A DNA stretch of 64,000 nt from Betaproteobacteria bacterium. Lineage in GTDB: Bacteria; Pseudomonadota; Gammaproteobacteria; Burkholderiales; SG8-39. Of the stretch, positions 36,199-45,773 are shown piece by piece. The notes beneath the pieces were generated by a model. That model ran no database searches and was not told where the DNA came from. It worked only from the letters and a program-made list of their open reading frames with translations. The position numbers and the translations under genes are program-made. The stretch's first letter is position 1. Each line of letters begins with the position of its first letter. Location: contig JACPYS010000014.1 in the NCBI GenBank assembly GCA_016195915.1, forward strand, positions 62,001-126,000, written 5' to 3'.

Positions 36199-38343
36199 AT
36201 GAGCGCCATGCACAACGAATCGCGCCGCGATTTTCTGAAGATCTCCGCGCTGGCCGGAGGCGGGCTGCTGCTCGGTTTTGCAATCCCGGGCGCCTCGCGT
36301 TTCGCGCAGGCTGCCGGGGAATTCAAACCCAATGTCTTCATCCGCATCACGCCCGACAACCGTGTCACCGTGATCTGCGGTCTGTCGGAAATGGGGCAAG
36401 GCGTGCATACGGCGATTCCGATGCTGGTGGCAGAGGAACTCGATGCCGACTGGTCGAAAATCAAAGTCGAGCAGGCGCCTGCCGATCCGGCGTTCAAGAA
36501 CCCGTTCATGGGTTTCCAGGCGACCGGCGGCTCGAGCTCGGTGCGCGCCAACTGGGAACCGATGCGCAAGGCCGGCGCCACCGCGCGCGCAATGCTGATT
36601 GCTGCTGCCGCCGAGACTTGGAAAACGGACAAGTCGGAGTGCCGCGCTGCGAATGGCATGGTGGTGCACAAGAGCGGCAAGAAGCTTTCCTACGGCCGGT
36701 TGGCCGCGAAGGCGGCGGAACAGCCGGTACCCGCGGAGGTCAAGCTGAAGGATCGGAAGGATTTCGGCATTCTCGGCAAGGGCGCAAAGCGGCTCGACAC
36801 GCCTGCAAAGGTCAATGGTTCGGCGATGTTCGGCATGGACGTACGCGTGCCGGGAATGCTGACGGCGGTGGTCGCGCGCGCACCGGTCGCGGGCGGCAAG
36901 GTTGCGAGCTTCAATGCCGACAAGGTCAAGGCAATGTCCGGTGTGAAGAACGTCGTGCAGATCGGGTCGGGTGTGGCGGTGGTGGCCGACAGCTACTGGA
37001 ACGCCAAGCAAGGCCGCGACGCGCTGGAAATCAAGTGGGACGACGGCGCGGGTGCGTCGCTCTCGAGCGAGGGCATTCGCAAGACATTCGGCGAACTCGC
37101 CGAGAAGGAGGGGACCGTCGGTATCAAGGCGGGCGACGCAAGCACCGCCCTCGCGGGTGCCGCGAAGAAACTCGAGGCGGTGTACGAAGCGCCGTATCTC
37201 GCCCACGCCTGCATGGAGCCGATGAACTGCACCGCGTCGGTGACGGCCAACGGTGTAGAAATCTGGGGCAGCGTGCAGGCCCCCGGCCTCCTGCAGATCA
37301 TTCTCTCGCAAGTCGCCGGCGTGAAACCCGAGCAGGTGAAGGTCGCCACGACGATGCTGGGCGGCGGCTTCGGACGCCGCTTCGGCCTCGACTTCGCGAT
37401 CGACGCCGTGCTTACCTCGAAAGCGGTGGGCGCTCCGGTGCACGTTGTGTTTCCGCGCGAGGACGACATCAAGGCGCACCACTACCGCCCGGCATCCGTT
37501 GCCAAATTCCAGGGCGCACTGGATGCAGCCGGCAACCCGGCCGCCGCGCGCATCCATGCGGTCTGCTCGTCGATCTCCGATGCGGCGCACATGCCGTACG
37601 AGGCGAACGGGCTTCCACCCATGAAGGGCGTCGACGGTTTTTCGGTCGAAGGCCTGACGGAGTGGCCCTACGCGACACCCAACCTGCAGGTCGAATGGAC
37701 CAAGAACGAGCCGCCGGTCGGCGTCTGGTTTTGGCGCTCGGTCGGCCACTCGCAGAACATATTTTTCGTCGAGGGATTCGTCGACGAAATGGCGGTCGCG
37801 GCGGGCAAGGATCCTTACGAATACCGTCGCGCACTGCTTGGCAAGAACCCGCGCTACAAGGGAGCGCTCGAACTCGCCGCGAACAAGGCCGGTTGGGGCA
37901 AGCCCCTGCCTGCTGGTCGTGGGCGCGGCATCGCGGTCGGCCTGTCGTTTGGCAGCTTCGTCGCGGAAGTTGCCGAGGTGTCCGTCGCCAAGGATGGAAA
38001 GCTGCGGGTGCATCGCGTAGTTTGCGCGGTCGATTGCGGCAGCACGGTCAACCCGGAGATCGTCAAGCGGCAGATGGAGAGCGCAATCGTCTTCGGCCTG
38101 TCCGCTGCGCTCTATGGCGAGATTACCTTCAAGGATGGCAAAGTCGAGCAGTCGAACTTCAATGACTATCCGGTGCTGCGTATGAGCGAAATGCCGAAGG
38201 TCGAGGTACATATTGTGCCGAGTATGGAGGCGCCCGGCGGCGTCGGTGAGCCGGGACTGCCGCCGTTGGCGCCGGCGGTGGTTAACGCGGTTTTCGCTGC
38301 GACGGGCAAGCGTCTGCGCAAGTTGCCGCTACGCATGGTGTAG
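36199..38343 (+). CDS. Molybdenum hydroxylase, catalytic subunit (IorB-like)
   Basis: A 714-residue xanthine-oxidase-family subunit with a Tat signal (SRRDFLK then a Gly/Leu helix), so it is exported folded with its cofactor. Molybdopterin motifs are [29 protein letters not shown] and [15 protein letters not shown], the last carrying the active-site Glu. No FAD subunit or cytochrome c subunit is nearby, so its electron acceptor must be elsewhere. It probably oxidises an aldehyde or N-heterocycle. The start at 36199 follows AAGGGGG. Confidence 0.93.
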   Translation: MSAMHNESRRDFLKISALAGGGLLLGFAIPGASRFAQAAGEFKPNVFIRITPDNRVTVICGLSEMGQGVHTAIPMLVAEELDADWSKIKVEQAPADPAFKNPFMGFQATGGSSSVRANWEPMRKAGATARAMLIAAAAETWKTDKSECRAANGMVVHKSGKKLSYGRLAAKAAEQPVPAEVKLKDRKDFGILGKGAKRLDTPAKVNGSAMFGMDVRVPGMLTAVVARAPVAGGKVASFNADKVKAMSGVKNVVQIGSGVAVVADSYWNAKQGRDALEIKWDDGAGASLSSEGIRKTFGELAEKEGTVGIKAGDASTALAGAAKKLEAVYEAPYLAHACMEPMNCTASVTANGVEIWGSVQAPGLLQIILSQVAGVKPEQVKVATTMLGGGFGRRFGLDFAIDAVLTSKAVGAPVHVVFPREDDIKAHHYRPASVAKFQGALDAAGNPAAARIHAVCSSISDAAHMPYEANGLPPMKGVDGFSVEGLTEWPYATPNLQVEWTKNEPPVGVWFWRSVGHSQNIFFVEGFVDEMAVAAGKDPYEYRRALLGKNPRYKGALELAANKAGWGKPLPAGRGRGIAVGLSFGSFVAEVAEVSVAKDGKLRVHRVVCAVDCGSTVNPEIVKRQMESAIVFGLSAALYGEITFKDGKVEQSNFNDYPVLRMSEMPKVEVHIVPSMEAPGGVGEPGLPPLAPAVVNAVFAATGKRLRKLPLRMV

Positions 38344-38363
38344 CGGATCGCGCTTCGCTACGA

Positions 38364-38395
38364 TACGAAAAACCCGCTACGGCGGGCTTTTCGTA
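38364..38395. terminator. Bidirectional rho-independent terminator
   Basis: A near-perfect palindrome: TACGAAAA and TTTTCGTA flank a CCCGC/GCGGG core with a four-base loop and one mismatch. It has T-runs on both strands and lies between the convergent molybdenum hydroxylase operon and the SDR operon. It should stop transcription from both sides. Confidence 0.85.
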
Positions 38396-38432
38396 CGTAC
38401 GTACCGCCCGCCGCGACGTTAAACGGCATGAA

Positions 38433-39212
38433 CTAGAACGTCCCCGGATACTGCCCACCGTCGAGGAGCACATTCTGGGCAGTGTAGAAACCGGCCTGCG
38501 CGCTGCACAGAAACGCGCAGAATTCGCCGAATTCCTCCGGCGTGCCGAAGCGTCCGGCCGGAATGCCTCCCAACAGGACTTTCACCTGCTCGTCGAAGCT
38601 TCTGCCGGTCTTCTTCGCATTGGTCTCGGTGTTTCCGCGCAGCCGGTCGGTCATGAACCGCCCGGGGAGCAGGTTGTTGATGGTGACGTTGTGCTGCGCG
38701 ACCTGGCGCGCAATGCCGGCGACGAATCCGGTGAGTCCGCTGCGCGCGCCGTTTGAAAGCCCCAAGTCGGCAATCGGCGCTTTCACCGCGCCCGAGGTGA
38801 TGTTGACGATGCGGCCGAACTTGCGCGCGATCATTCCGTCCACCGTCGCCTTGATCAGCTCGATCGGCGTGAGCATGTTGGCGTTGATCGCCTTGAGCCA
38901 GATCTCGCGGTCCCATTCGCGGAAGTCCCCGGGCGGCGGGCCGCCGGCGTTGTTCACCAGGATGTCCGGATTCGGGCAGGCGGCGAGCAGTTGCACGCGG
39001 CCCTCGGGCGTGGTCACGTCGCAGGCGATCGCCGCCACCATCACGCCGCAGTCGCGGCGAATCTCCTCGGCGGTCGCCTCGAGCGCTTCCCGGCCGCGCG
39101 AGTTGATCACCAGATTTGCCCCATCGCGCGCGAGCGCTGCGGCGCAGCCCTTGCCCAGGCCCTTCGATGCCCCGCACACGATGGCGCTCTTCCCGCGTAT
39201 TCCAAGGTCCAT
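38433..39212 (-). CDS. Atypical short-chain dehydrogenase/reductase
   Basis: A 259-residue Rossmann protein. The cofactor loop is CGASKGLGKGCA and the NNAGG motif is present. The expected catalytic YxxxK is replaced: NITSGAVKAPIADLGLSNGA is followed by RSG, so Ser and Arg stand where Tyr and Lys would be. The C-terminus keeps the usual FLCSAQAGFYTAQNVLLDGG. It is probably a reductase-like protein with altered chemistry or a non-catalytic role. It is last in a minus-strand unit with the DMT transporter. Confidence 0.88.
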   Translation of the reverse strand: MDLGIRGKSAIVCGASKGLGKGCAAALARDGANLVINSRGREALEATAEEIRRDCGVMVAAIACDVTTPEGRVQLLAACPNPDILVNNAGGPPPGDFREWDREIWLKAINANMLTPIELIKATVDGMIARKFGRIVNITSGAVKAPIADLGLSNGARSGLTGFVAGIARQVAQHNVTINNLLPGRFMTDRLRGNTETNAKKTGRSFDEQVKVLLGGIPAGRFGTPEEFGEFCAFLCSAQAGFYTAQNVLLDGGQYPGTF

Positions 39213-39214
39213 AC

Positions 39215-40135
39215 TCAGCCCCCTTTCTGTTTGAGTGAAACGAGCAGCACACCGGAAATCACCAGCATCCCTCCGGCCATCTGCAGCCAGGTGAAGGGCT
39301 CATCGAGCCCCAGCGCGCTGGTAATCGCCACGCTCACCGGGCCGACCGCGGCGATCAGCGCAAAGTGGTTCGCGCCGACGCGTTTGAGCGCTTCGGCGAC
39401 GAGAAAGCCGGGTACGACAGTGCTGAACGTCGCCATGACCGCGGCATACCACCAGACGGAGGACGGCAGGTCGAGCGCCGAGACGGGCTCCAGGATGAAA
39501 AACTGGAGCGCAACCGGCAGAGTGGAAACGATCATCGTGTAGGCAGTGAAGCGCATCGAACCGACTCGCTTGATCAACTCGCCGCCTGCCACGAGGTAAA
39601 TCGCATAGGTCAGCGCGCAACAGAAGATCAACAGCGCGCCGAACAGGAACTGCCGGTCCTGCGCCCCCCCGCCGGTCTGGTTCAACACCACCAACGCAAT
39701 GCCCGCATAGGTCATGGCGAGCGCCGCGAGTTCACGGCGGGCCGGCCGTTTGTGCAGGAAAAGGAATGAGAGCACAAGTACCAGCGTGGGGTACGCGAAC
39801 TGGATCAGTCGGCCGACGCCTGCACCGACATGCTGCAGGCCGAGAAAATCGAGCAAGCTCGAAAGGTAATAGCCGACGAAACCGAGCCCGGCGACCGCCG
39901 CCCAGTCCCGCCCTGTCAAACCCGGTTTCTGATAGCGCAGCCACCACGCAATCACCGCAAAGAAAGGCAGTGCGATCGCCATGCGCAGGAACAGCAGCGT
40001 GGTCGGGTTGACCGGGTGCCCCGCCGCCGTCGGCACCGCGTACGCCAGCTTGATCAGGATCGGGCGAAACGAGAACCCGATCACCCCGGCGAGCGCGAAC
40101 GCGACACCCCACCAGCGGTAGGCGGCGGCACTCAA
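39215..40135 (-). CDS. EamA/DMT-family transporter
   Basis: A 306-residue protein of ten predicted helices in two EamA repeats (first about residues 10-140, second about 165-300). The family pattern GVAFALAGVIGFSFRPILIK opens it, and ALKRVGANHFALIAAVGPV lies near the last helices. Such proteins export small metabolites. It begins five bases after the HerA-like gene and ends two bases before the SDR start, so the three genes form an operon. Confidence 0.88.
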   Translation of the reverse strand: MSAAAYRWWGVAFALAGVIGFSFRPILIKLAYAVPTAAGHPVNPTTLLFLRMAIALPFFAVIAWWLRYQKPGLTGRDWAAVAGLGFVGYYLSSLLDFLGLQHVGAGVGRLIQFAYPTLVLVLSFLFLHKRPARRELAALAMTYAGIALVVLNQTGGGAQDRQFLFGALLIFCCALTYAIYLVAGGELIKRVGSMRFTAYTMIVSTLPVALQFFILEPVSALDLPSSVWWYAAVMATFSTVVPGFLVAEALKRVGANHFALIAAVGPVSVAITSALGLDEPFTWLQMAGGMLVISGVLLVSLKQKGG

Positions 40136-40140
40136 CCCCG

Positions 40141-41649
40141 TTACCGGCGCTTGCCGAGGATCGAGCCGAGCACGCCGCGCAATACCTGCCGCCCGAGTTC
40201 GGAGCCGATCGTGCGCGCGGCGCTCTTGGCAATCGCTTCGACCAGGCCCTGTGATTGCTTGCCCCCGCGCGGACCGGTCTTGCCGAACAGCACATCGGAG
40301 AGCAGGCCGCCACCGGCCGAGCGCTGCTGCTCCTCTCCCTGCTGCGGTGCGCCCGCGGGCCCGGCGTGCTTTTCCTCCGCACGGGCCTTGAGCTTCTCGT
40401 AGGCCGACTCGCGGTCGACCGCCTTTTCGTAATGCCCGAACAGGGTCGAGGACCGGATCACGGCGGTGCGTTCCGCCGCGTCGATCGGGCCGAGTTTCGA
40501 TCCGGGCGGCACGATCTGGGCGCGCTCGACCATGCCCGGCCGGCCCTTTTCGTCGAGCAGCGACACCAGCGCCTCGCCCACCGCGAGCTCCGTGATCACC
40601 TGTTCGGCCTTGAGCTTCGGATTCGGGCGCAGTGTTTCCGCGGCCGCCTTGACGGCCTTCTGGTCCTTCGGGGTGAAGGCGCGCAGCGCGTGCTGCACGC
40701 GGTTACCGAGTTGCCCGAGCACCGACTCGGGTATGTCGAGCGGATTCTGCGTGACGAAGTAGACGCCGACACCTTTCGAGCGGATCAGGCGCACCATCTG
40801 CTCGATCTTGTCGAGCAGCGCCTTGGGCGCCTCGTTGAACAGCAGGTGCGCCTCGTCGAAGAAGAACACCAGTTTCGGTTTGTCCACGTCCCCGACCTCC
40901 GGCAGGTGCTCGAACAGTTCGGCGAGCATCCACAACAGGAAAGTCGAGTAGAGCTTGGGAGAGTTGAGCAGTTTGTCCGCCGCGAGGATGTTGACCACCC
41001 CGCGGCCGCGCTCGTCGGTTTGCATCAGGTCCGCGATGTCGAGCATCGGCTCGCCGAGGAATCTGTCCGCGCCCTGGTTCTCGATCGTGAGCAGTCCCCT
41101 CTGTATTGCGCCGATCGAGGCTGCCGAGACGTTGCCGTACGCGGTGGTGAATTCGGCCGCGTTTTCCCCCACGTATTGCAGCATCGCGCGCAGGTCCTTC
41201 GCATCGAGCAGCAGCAGGCCCTGATCGTCGGCAACCTTGAACACCAGGTTGAGCACGCCTTCCTGGGTTTCGTTGAGATTTAGCATGCGCCCGAGCAGCA
41301 GCGGCCCCATGTCCGAGACGGTTGCACGTACCGGGTGGCCGCTCGCGCCGAATACGTCCCAGAACGCGACCGGGCAGGCCTCGAACTTGACCGGCACACC
41401 GACGGTCTTGATGCGCCCCGCGACCTTCGGGTCGCCACCGCCCGCCTTCGCGAGGCCGGAGAGATCGCCCTTCACGTCCGCCATGAACACCGGAACGCCG
41501 ATGCTCGAGAAGGCCTGGGCGAGCGCCTGCAGCGTGACCGTCTTGCCGGTACCGGTGGCACCGGTGATCAGCCCGTGGCGGTTGGCGAGGGCGGGGAGCA
41601 GGGCGATTTCGGTCTTGCCGCTCTTGGCAAGGAGTAGAGAGGAGGTCAT
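40141..41649 (-). CDS. HerA/FtsK-like ATPase, DUF853 (YjgR) family
   Basis: A 502-residue P-loop protein with Walker A GATGTGKT near residue 30, Walker [10 protein letters not shown] and a RecA-like C-terminal part. The tail is rich in charged and small residues and ends [16 protein letters not shown]-like. DUF853 proteins resemble HerA helicases but lack the usual NurA partner, and none is seen here. Cellular role is unknown. It is divergent from yebC. Confidence 0.9.
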   Translation of the reverse strand: MTSSLLLAKSGKTEIALLPALANRHGLITGATGTGKTVTLQALAQAFSSIGVPVFMADVKGDLSGLAKAGGGDPKVAGRIKTVGVPVKFEACPVAFWDVFGASGHPVRATVSDMGPLLLGRMLNLNETQEGVLNLVFKVADDQGLLLLDAKDLRAMLQYVGENAAEFTTAYGNVSAASIGAIQRGLLTIENQGADRFLGEPMLDIADLMQTDERGRGVVNILAADKLLNSPKLYSTFLLWMLAELFEHLPEVGDVDKPKLVFFFDEAHLLFNEAPKALLDKIEQMVRLIRSKGVGVYFVTQNPLDIPESVLGQLGNRVQHALRAFTPKDQKAVKAAAETLRPNPKLKAEQVITELAVGEALVSLLDEKGRPGMVERAQIVPPGSKLGPIDAAERTAVIRSSTLFGHYEKAVDRESAYEKLKARAEEKHAGPAGAPQQGEEQQRSAGGGLLSDVLFGKTGPRGGKQSQGLVEAIAKSAARTIGSELGRQVLRGVLGSILGKRR

Positions 41650-41695
41650 GGCGTAAAATTATATGTTTGCAACGAGCTTATCCCAAGGCGTTTCT

Positions 41696-42424
41696 ATGTC
41701 CGGTCACAGCAAATGGGCGAATATCCGCCACAAGAAGGCGGTCGTCGACGCCAAAAAGGGCAAGGTCTTCACCCGGTTGATCAAGGAAATCACGGTTGCC
41801 GCGCGCATGGGCGGCGGCGATCCGGACGCGAATCCGCGCCTGCGCTTGGCGATGGACAAGGCGCGCGAGGCCAACATGGCGAAAGACAGCGTCCTGAACG
41901 CCATCAAGCGTGGCACCGGAGCGCTCGAGGGCGTGACCTACGAGGAGATCCGCTACGAGGGTTACGGCATCGGCGGCTCCGCGCTCATCGTGGACTGCAT
42001 GACCGACAACCGCACCCGAACCGTCGCGGAGGTGCGCCACGCGTTCACGCGGAACGGCGGCAATCTGGGCACCGACGGATCCGTGAGTTACCTGTTCAAG
42101 CACTGCGGCCAGTTTGTGTTCGCGCCGGGTGCCGACGAGAACAAGGTGATGGAAGCGGCACTCGAGGCGGGCGCGGACGACGTGCTCAGCAATGAAGACG
42201 GATCGATCGAGGTGCTGTGCGCGCACAACGACTTTGCCGCGGTGAAGGCGCATCTCGAGAAGGCGGGTCTCAAGCCCGAACTCGCCGAAGTCACCATGAA
42301 ACCGGGCACGGAGACCGCGCTCGAGGGCGAGGACGCCGGGCGCATGCGCAGGCTGCTCGATGCACTCGAGAATCTCGATGACGTGCAGGAGGTCTACACC
42401 ACGGCCGTGCTTGCGGACGCCTGA
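41696..42424 (+). CDS. yebC: YebC/PmpR family regulatory protein
   Basis: A 242-residue protein beginning [23 protein letters not shown], the invariant YebC N-terminus, with three alpha/beta domains. Homologues bind DNA or assist translation at polyproline stretches. The ATG at 41696 with AAGG upstream was chosen over 41663. It stands directly before ruvC, the standard yebC-ruvCAB arrangement. Confidence 0.96.
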   Translation: MSGHSKWANIRHKKAVVDAKKGKVFTRLIKEITVAARMGGGDPDANPRLRLAMDKAREANMAKDSVLNAIKRGTGALEGVTYEEIRYEGYGIGGSALIVDCMTDNRTRTVAEVRHAFTRNGGNLGTDGSVSYLFKHCGQFVFAPGADENKVMEAALEAGADDVLSNEDGSIEVLCAHNDFAAVKAHLEKAGLKPELAEVTMKPGTETALEGEDAGRMRRLLDALENLDDVQEVYTTAVLADA

Positions 42425-42427
42425 CGC

Positions 42428-42961
42428 GTGGAAGGGCAGGCGATCCGCATCCTCGGCATCGATCCCGGATTGCGCGTGACCGGATTCGGGGTGATCGATA
42501 GACGCGGCAACCGGATCAGCTACGTGACGAGCGGCTGCGTGAAGTCCTCCGGCGAAGCGCTTCCCCTGCGGCTCAAATCCATACTCGACGGACTCGCCGA
42601 GGTGATCGCCGCGCACCGCCCGCGCCAGGCGGCGGTCGAGCAGGTGTTCGTGAACGTCAACCCGCGCTCGACGCTGCTGCTCGGGCAGGCGCGCGGTACG
42701 GCGATCTGCGCTGCGGTGCTCGCGGGGCTCACGGTCGCGGAGTACACTGCGCTGCAGGTAAAGCAGGCCGTGGTCGGCAACGGTCATGCGAGGAAAGAAC
42801 AGGTGCAGGCGATGGTGCGGCGGCTGTTGAATCTTCCCGGCGATCCCAGCCCCGATGCGGCGGACGCGCTCGCCTGCGCAATCTGCCACGCGCACGGCGG
42901 CCAGGGCCTGGGCGTGCTGCCGACCTCCGGTTACCGCGTCAGGAAAGGCAGGCTGGTGTGA
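42428..42961 (+). CDS. ruvC: Holliday junction resolvase RuvC
   Basis: A 177-residue nuclease. The first catalytic Asp is in [14 protein letters not shown], the Glu is in [23 protein letters not shown], and the C-terminal acidic pair is in [14 protein letters not shown]. It cleaves junctions presented by RuvAB. The GTG start at 42428 lies three bases after the yebC stop. Confidence 0.97.
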   Translation: MEGQAIRILGIDPGLRVTGFGVIDRRGNRISYVTSGCVKSSGEALPLRLKSILDGLAEVIAAHRPRQAAVEQVFVNVNPRSTLLLGQARGTAICAAVLAGLTVAEYTALQVKQAVVGNGHARKEQVQAMVRRLLNLPGDPSPDAADALACAICHAHGGQGLGVLPTSGYRVRKGRLV

Positions 42962-43539
42962 TCGGCCGGCTCTCGGGCGTGCTGGTGGCAAAGAATCCGC
43001 CGCAGATCCTGGTCGACGCAGGCGGCGTCGGCTACGAGATCGACGTTCCGATGAGCACGTTCTTTAATCTTCCCGCCACCGGCGAGAAAGTCGTGCTGGC
43101 TACGCACCTGGTGGTGCGCGAAGATGCACACGTGCTCTACGGCTTCGCGACAGAGGACGAGCGCGCGACGTTCCGTCAGCTGATCCGCATCTCCGGCGTC
43201 GGCGCGCGCACCGCGCTGTCGTTACTCTCGGGGCTCTCGGTCGCCGAGTTGCGGCAGGCGGTGGTGATGCAGGAACCCGGGCGGCTGACCAAGGTTCCCG
43301 GGATTGGAAAGAAGACCGCGGAGCGCCTGCTGCTCGAGTTGAAAGGCAAGATCGCGGAGCCGCTGCCAGGCGCCGGCACGGCCTCCAGAGCGCCGCCTGC
43401 GACATCGGACATTCTCAATGCGCTGCTGGCTCTGGGCTATTCCGAGCGGGAAGCGCTGCCTGCGGTGAAACAGTTGCCGGCCGATACCGGGGTTTCCGAA
43501 GGCATCCGGCAGGCGCTCAAGGCTCTGGCGAAATCCTGA
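42958..43539 (+). CDS. ruvA: Holliday junction DNA helicase subunit RuvA
   Basis: A 193-residue junction-binding protein. The N-terminal OB fold is [28 protein letters not shown]. Two helix-hairpin-helix motifs follow ([16 protein letters not shown] and [20 protein letters not shown]), then a linker and the RuvB-binding domain. The GTG start overlaps the ruvC stop (GTGA). Confidence 0.97.
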   Translation: MIGRLSGVLVAKNPPQILVDAGGVGYEIDVPMSTFFNLPATGEKVVLATHLVVREDAHVLYGFATEDERATFRQLIRISGVGARTALSLLSGLSVAELRQAVVMQEPGRLTKVPGIGKKTAERLLLELKGKIAEPLPGAGTASRAPPATSDILNALLALGYSEREALPAVKQLPADTGVSEGIRQALKALAKS

Positions 43540-43540
43540 C

Positions 43541-44605
43541 ATGGCCGTTGAAACCGATCGCCTGATCTCGGCAAGGCCTGTCTCCGTGCAGGAGGAACAC
43601 GCCGAACGCGCGTTGCGTCCAACACGCCTTTCGGAGTACGTAGGGCAGGACAAGGTGCGCGAGCAGATGGGAATCTTCATCCAGGCGGCGCGCGGACGCA
43701 CCGAGGCGCTCGATCACGTGCTGCTGTTCGGCCCGCCGGGTCTGGGCAAGACCACGCTCGCGCACATCATCGCCAGGGAGATGGGCGTGAACCTGCGCCA
43801 GACCTCCGGCCCGGTGCTCGAGCGCCCGGGAGATCTGGCGGCGCTGCTCACCAACCTCGAGCCGCGCGACGTGCTGTTCATCGACGAGATCCACCGCCTC
43901 TCGCCGGTCGTCGAGGAGATCCTTTACCCCGCGCTGGAGGACTACCAGATCGACATCATGATCGGCGAAGGTCCCGCGGCGCGCTCGATCAAGCTCGATC
44001 TGCCGCCCTTCACCCTCGTCGGCGCGACCACGCGCGCAGGAATGCTGACCAACCCCTTGCGCGACCGGTTCGGCATCGTCGCTCGGCTCGAGTTCTACAA
44101 CCAGGCCGAGATCGGGACCATCGTGCGCCGCTCTGCCGGGCTGCTGAACGTAGCGCTTGCCGAGGACGGCGCAACGGAGATTGCGCGCCGCTCGCGCGGC
44201 ACGCCGCGCATCGCCAATCGCCTGTTGCGGCGCGTGCGTGACTACGCGCAGGTGAAGGCCGACGGCACCGTCTCCAAGGGCATTGCCGACGCGGCGCTCA
44301 AGATGCTCGACGTCGACGCGCTGGGACTGGACGTGATGGACCGCAAGCTCCTGCTCGCAGTGATTGAAAAATTCTCGGGCGGACCCGTGGGCGTGGACAA
44401 TCTCGCTGCCGCGATCGGCGAAGAGAGGGAGACGATCGAGGACGTGCTCGAACCCTATCTCATCCAGCAGGGTTACCTGCAGCGAACTTCGCGCGGGCGC
44501 GTGGCGACGGTCCTCGCCTATCGGCACTTCGGCATCGTCGCACCGGCGGGCGTGCAGGACGACCTGCTTGCGGGCGACGATCCATTGATGGCCGGCCAGA
44601 AGTAA
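43541..44605 (+). CDS. ruvB: Holliday junction branch-migration ATPase RuvB
   Basis: A 354-residue AAA+ motor. It shows [19 protein letters not shown], Walker [10 protein letters not shown], Walker [11 protein letters not shown], sensor 1 LVGATTRAG and the arginine finger region NPLRDRFGI. The C-terminal winged helix ends [13 protein letters not shown]. Its last 88 bases are antisense to the response-regulator gene at 44518-45009. Confidence 0.97.
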   Translation: MAVETDRLISARPVSVQEEHAERALRPTRLSEYVGQDKVREQMGIFIQAARGRTEALDHVLLFGPPGLGKTTLAHIIAREMGVNLRQTSGPVLERPGDLAALLTNLEPRDVLFIDEIHRLSPVVEEILYPALEDYQIDIMIGEGPAARSIKLDLPPFTLVGATTRAGMLTNPLRDRFGIVARLEFYNQAEIGTIVRRSAGLLNVALAEDGATEIARRSRGTPRIANRLLRRVRDYAQVKADGTVSKGIADAALKMLDVDALGLDVMDRKLLLAVIEKFSGGPVGVDNLAAAIGEERETIEDVLEPYLIQQGYLQRTSRGRVATVLAYRHFGIVAPAGVQDDLLAGDDPLMAGQK

Positions 44606-45009
44606 CCTGTCTGTCGGGCAGCTTCTGCCACTGCGGCGAACCCGACAGGTTTTTCGACGCAGCCATCGACCCTGAGGCCGTGGCGCTCCAACAGCGCGGT
44701 TTCGGCGGGCGCGGACGTCATTACGATGACCGGGATGTCCCGCAGGCGCACGTCGGCCCTGACCTCCTTGAGCACTTCGATGCCGTCCACGCGCGGCATC
44801 CATAGATCGAGCAGCACGAGCTTCGGAGAAACCGCATCGCGCTCGGCATAGGCGCCGCGCCGGAACAGGTAGTCGAGCGCCTGCACGCCGTCTTCGACCC
44901 AAAGCACGGCATTGACCAGGCCGCCTTTTTCGAGGGCGTACATGGTCAGTTCCGCGTCGCAAGCGCTGTCCTCGATCAGCAGTATCTCAGCCCGCTCACA
45001 CCGCTCCAT
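44518..45009 (-). CDS. Stand-alone receiver (CheY/Rcp1-like) response regulator
   Basis: A 163-residue single receiver domain. The acidic pair is in ILLIEDS, the phosphoacceptor is Asp68 ([12 protein letters not shown]), the Thr/Ser switch is VIVMTSA and the Lys is in VEKPVGF. The long loop after helix 2 ([17 protein letters not shown]) is typical of Rcp1-type regulators that serve phytochrome-like or CHASE kinases. The last 30 residues run antisense into ruvB and look like read-through rather than domain. The start at 45009 has GGAG upstream. Confidence 0.85.
   Translation of the reverse strand: MERCERAEILLIEDSACDAELTMYALEKGGLVNAVLWVEDGVQALDYLFRRGAYAERDAVSPKLVLLDLWMPRVDGIEVLKEVRADVRLRDIPVIVMTSAPAETALLERHGLRVDGCVEKPVGFAAVAEAARQTGYFWPAINGSSPASRSSCTPAGATMPKCR
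44611..44654 (+). terminator. Possible terminator downstream of ruvB
   Basis: CTGTCGGG at 44611-44618 and CCCGACAG at 44641-44648 can pair around an inner GGCAG-CTT-CTGCC hairpin, followed by GTTTTTC. This has the form of a terminator for ruvB. It lies within the antisense coding sequence of the receiver protein, so it may be coincidental. Confidence 0.35.
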
Positions 45010-45084
45010 TGGCCTGGCTCCGTGACGGTTCGCAACCCGAACTTTCATGCCGTACCGGGATACCGTAGTCGATGAAACGAGGCT

Positions 45085-45104
45085 TGTCTGTCGGGAAACC
45101 TTGA
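45085..45104. repeat. Dispersed 20-bp motif, copy upstream of receiver gene
   Basis: TGTCTGTCGGGAAACCTTGA lies 76 bases upstream of the receiver gene start at 45009. A 19/20 match is at 48817-48836, and the core TGTCTGTCGGG recurs at 44609-44619 and 47994-48004. Four copies of an 11-base core (one with a single change) within 4.3 kb is far above chance. The function could be a regulator site or a small dispersed repeat. Confidence 0.6.
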
Positions 45105-45131
45105 CAGTTGCTGCGGGGGCGCAGTCGGGCG

Positions 45132-45773
45132 CTACTCCAGGCTCGTCACGCCGTGGCGGATGGCGAATTTCACGAGCGCGGTCAGGTCTTTGATCGCGAG
45201 TTTGGTCATGGTACGGCTTCGATAGGTCTCCACGCTCTTCGTGGAAAGCCCCAGTCGCTTTGCTGTTTCAATGATCGTCCGGCCTTCGACCGTGTGTCGA
45301 AGCACCTGGCGCTCGCGTTTGCTCAAGCGGGTCAGGGGATCCTCCTTTTCGCTGTTCCGCACGTAGCGCTGCAGCGCCTTGTGGTCCAGGGAGTCCGACA
45401 GGAAGCGCTGACCCGCGTGGACCGCGCGGACCGCCTCGACGAGCACGCGGCCGGCCGAATCCTTCACCACGTAGCCCAGCGCGCCCGCGAGCAGCGCCTG
45501 ATGGACGTATTCCGGGTTCGCATGCATCGAAAGGATCAGCAAATGCGTGTCCGGCGATGCCTCGCGCAATTGGCGCGCAGTGTCGATCCCGCTTTCCTGC
45601 GGCATGGTGATGTCCACGACCGCAACGTCAGGCTCATTGCTCGCGGCAAACCGGATCGCGGTGCGTCCCTCGCCGAACGACCCGATCACGCGCATGTCCC
45701 GTTGCGCTTCGAGCAGGCGGCTGACGCCTTCGCGCACCAGCGCGTGGTCGTCAACCAGGATGATTCTGATCAC
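45132..45773 (-). CDS. NarL/FixJ-family response regulator
   Basis: A 213-residue regulator. The receiver domain has phosphoacceptor Asp54 (VVDITMP) and the Lys in GYVVKDSAG. The C-terminal LuxR-type HTH is LSKRERQVLRHTVEGRTIIE followed by KRLGLSTKSVETYRSR. Its start lies 23 bases inside the histidine-kinase gene, so the two are a coupled two-component system. Confidence 0.95.
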   Translation of the reverse strand: MIRIILVDDHALVREGVSRLLEAQRDMRVIGSFGEGRTAIRFAASNEPDVAVVDITMPQESGIDTARQLREASPDTHLLILSMHANPEYVHQALLAGALGYVVKDSAGRVLVEAVRAVHAGQRFLSDSLDHKALQRYVRNSEKEDPLTRLSKRERQVLRHTVEGRTIIETAKRLGLSTKSVETYRSRTMTKLAIKDLTALVKFAIRHGVTSLE

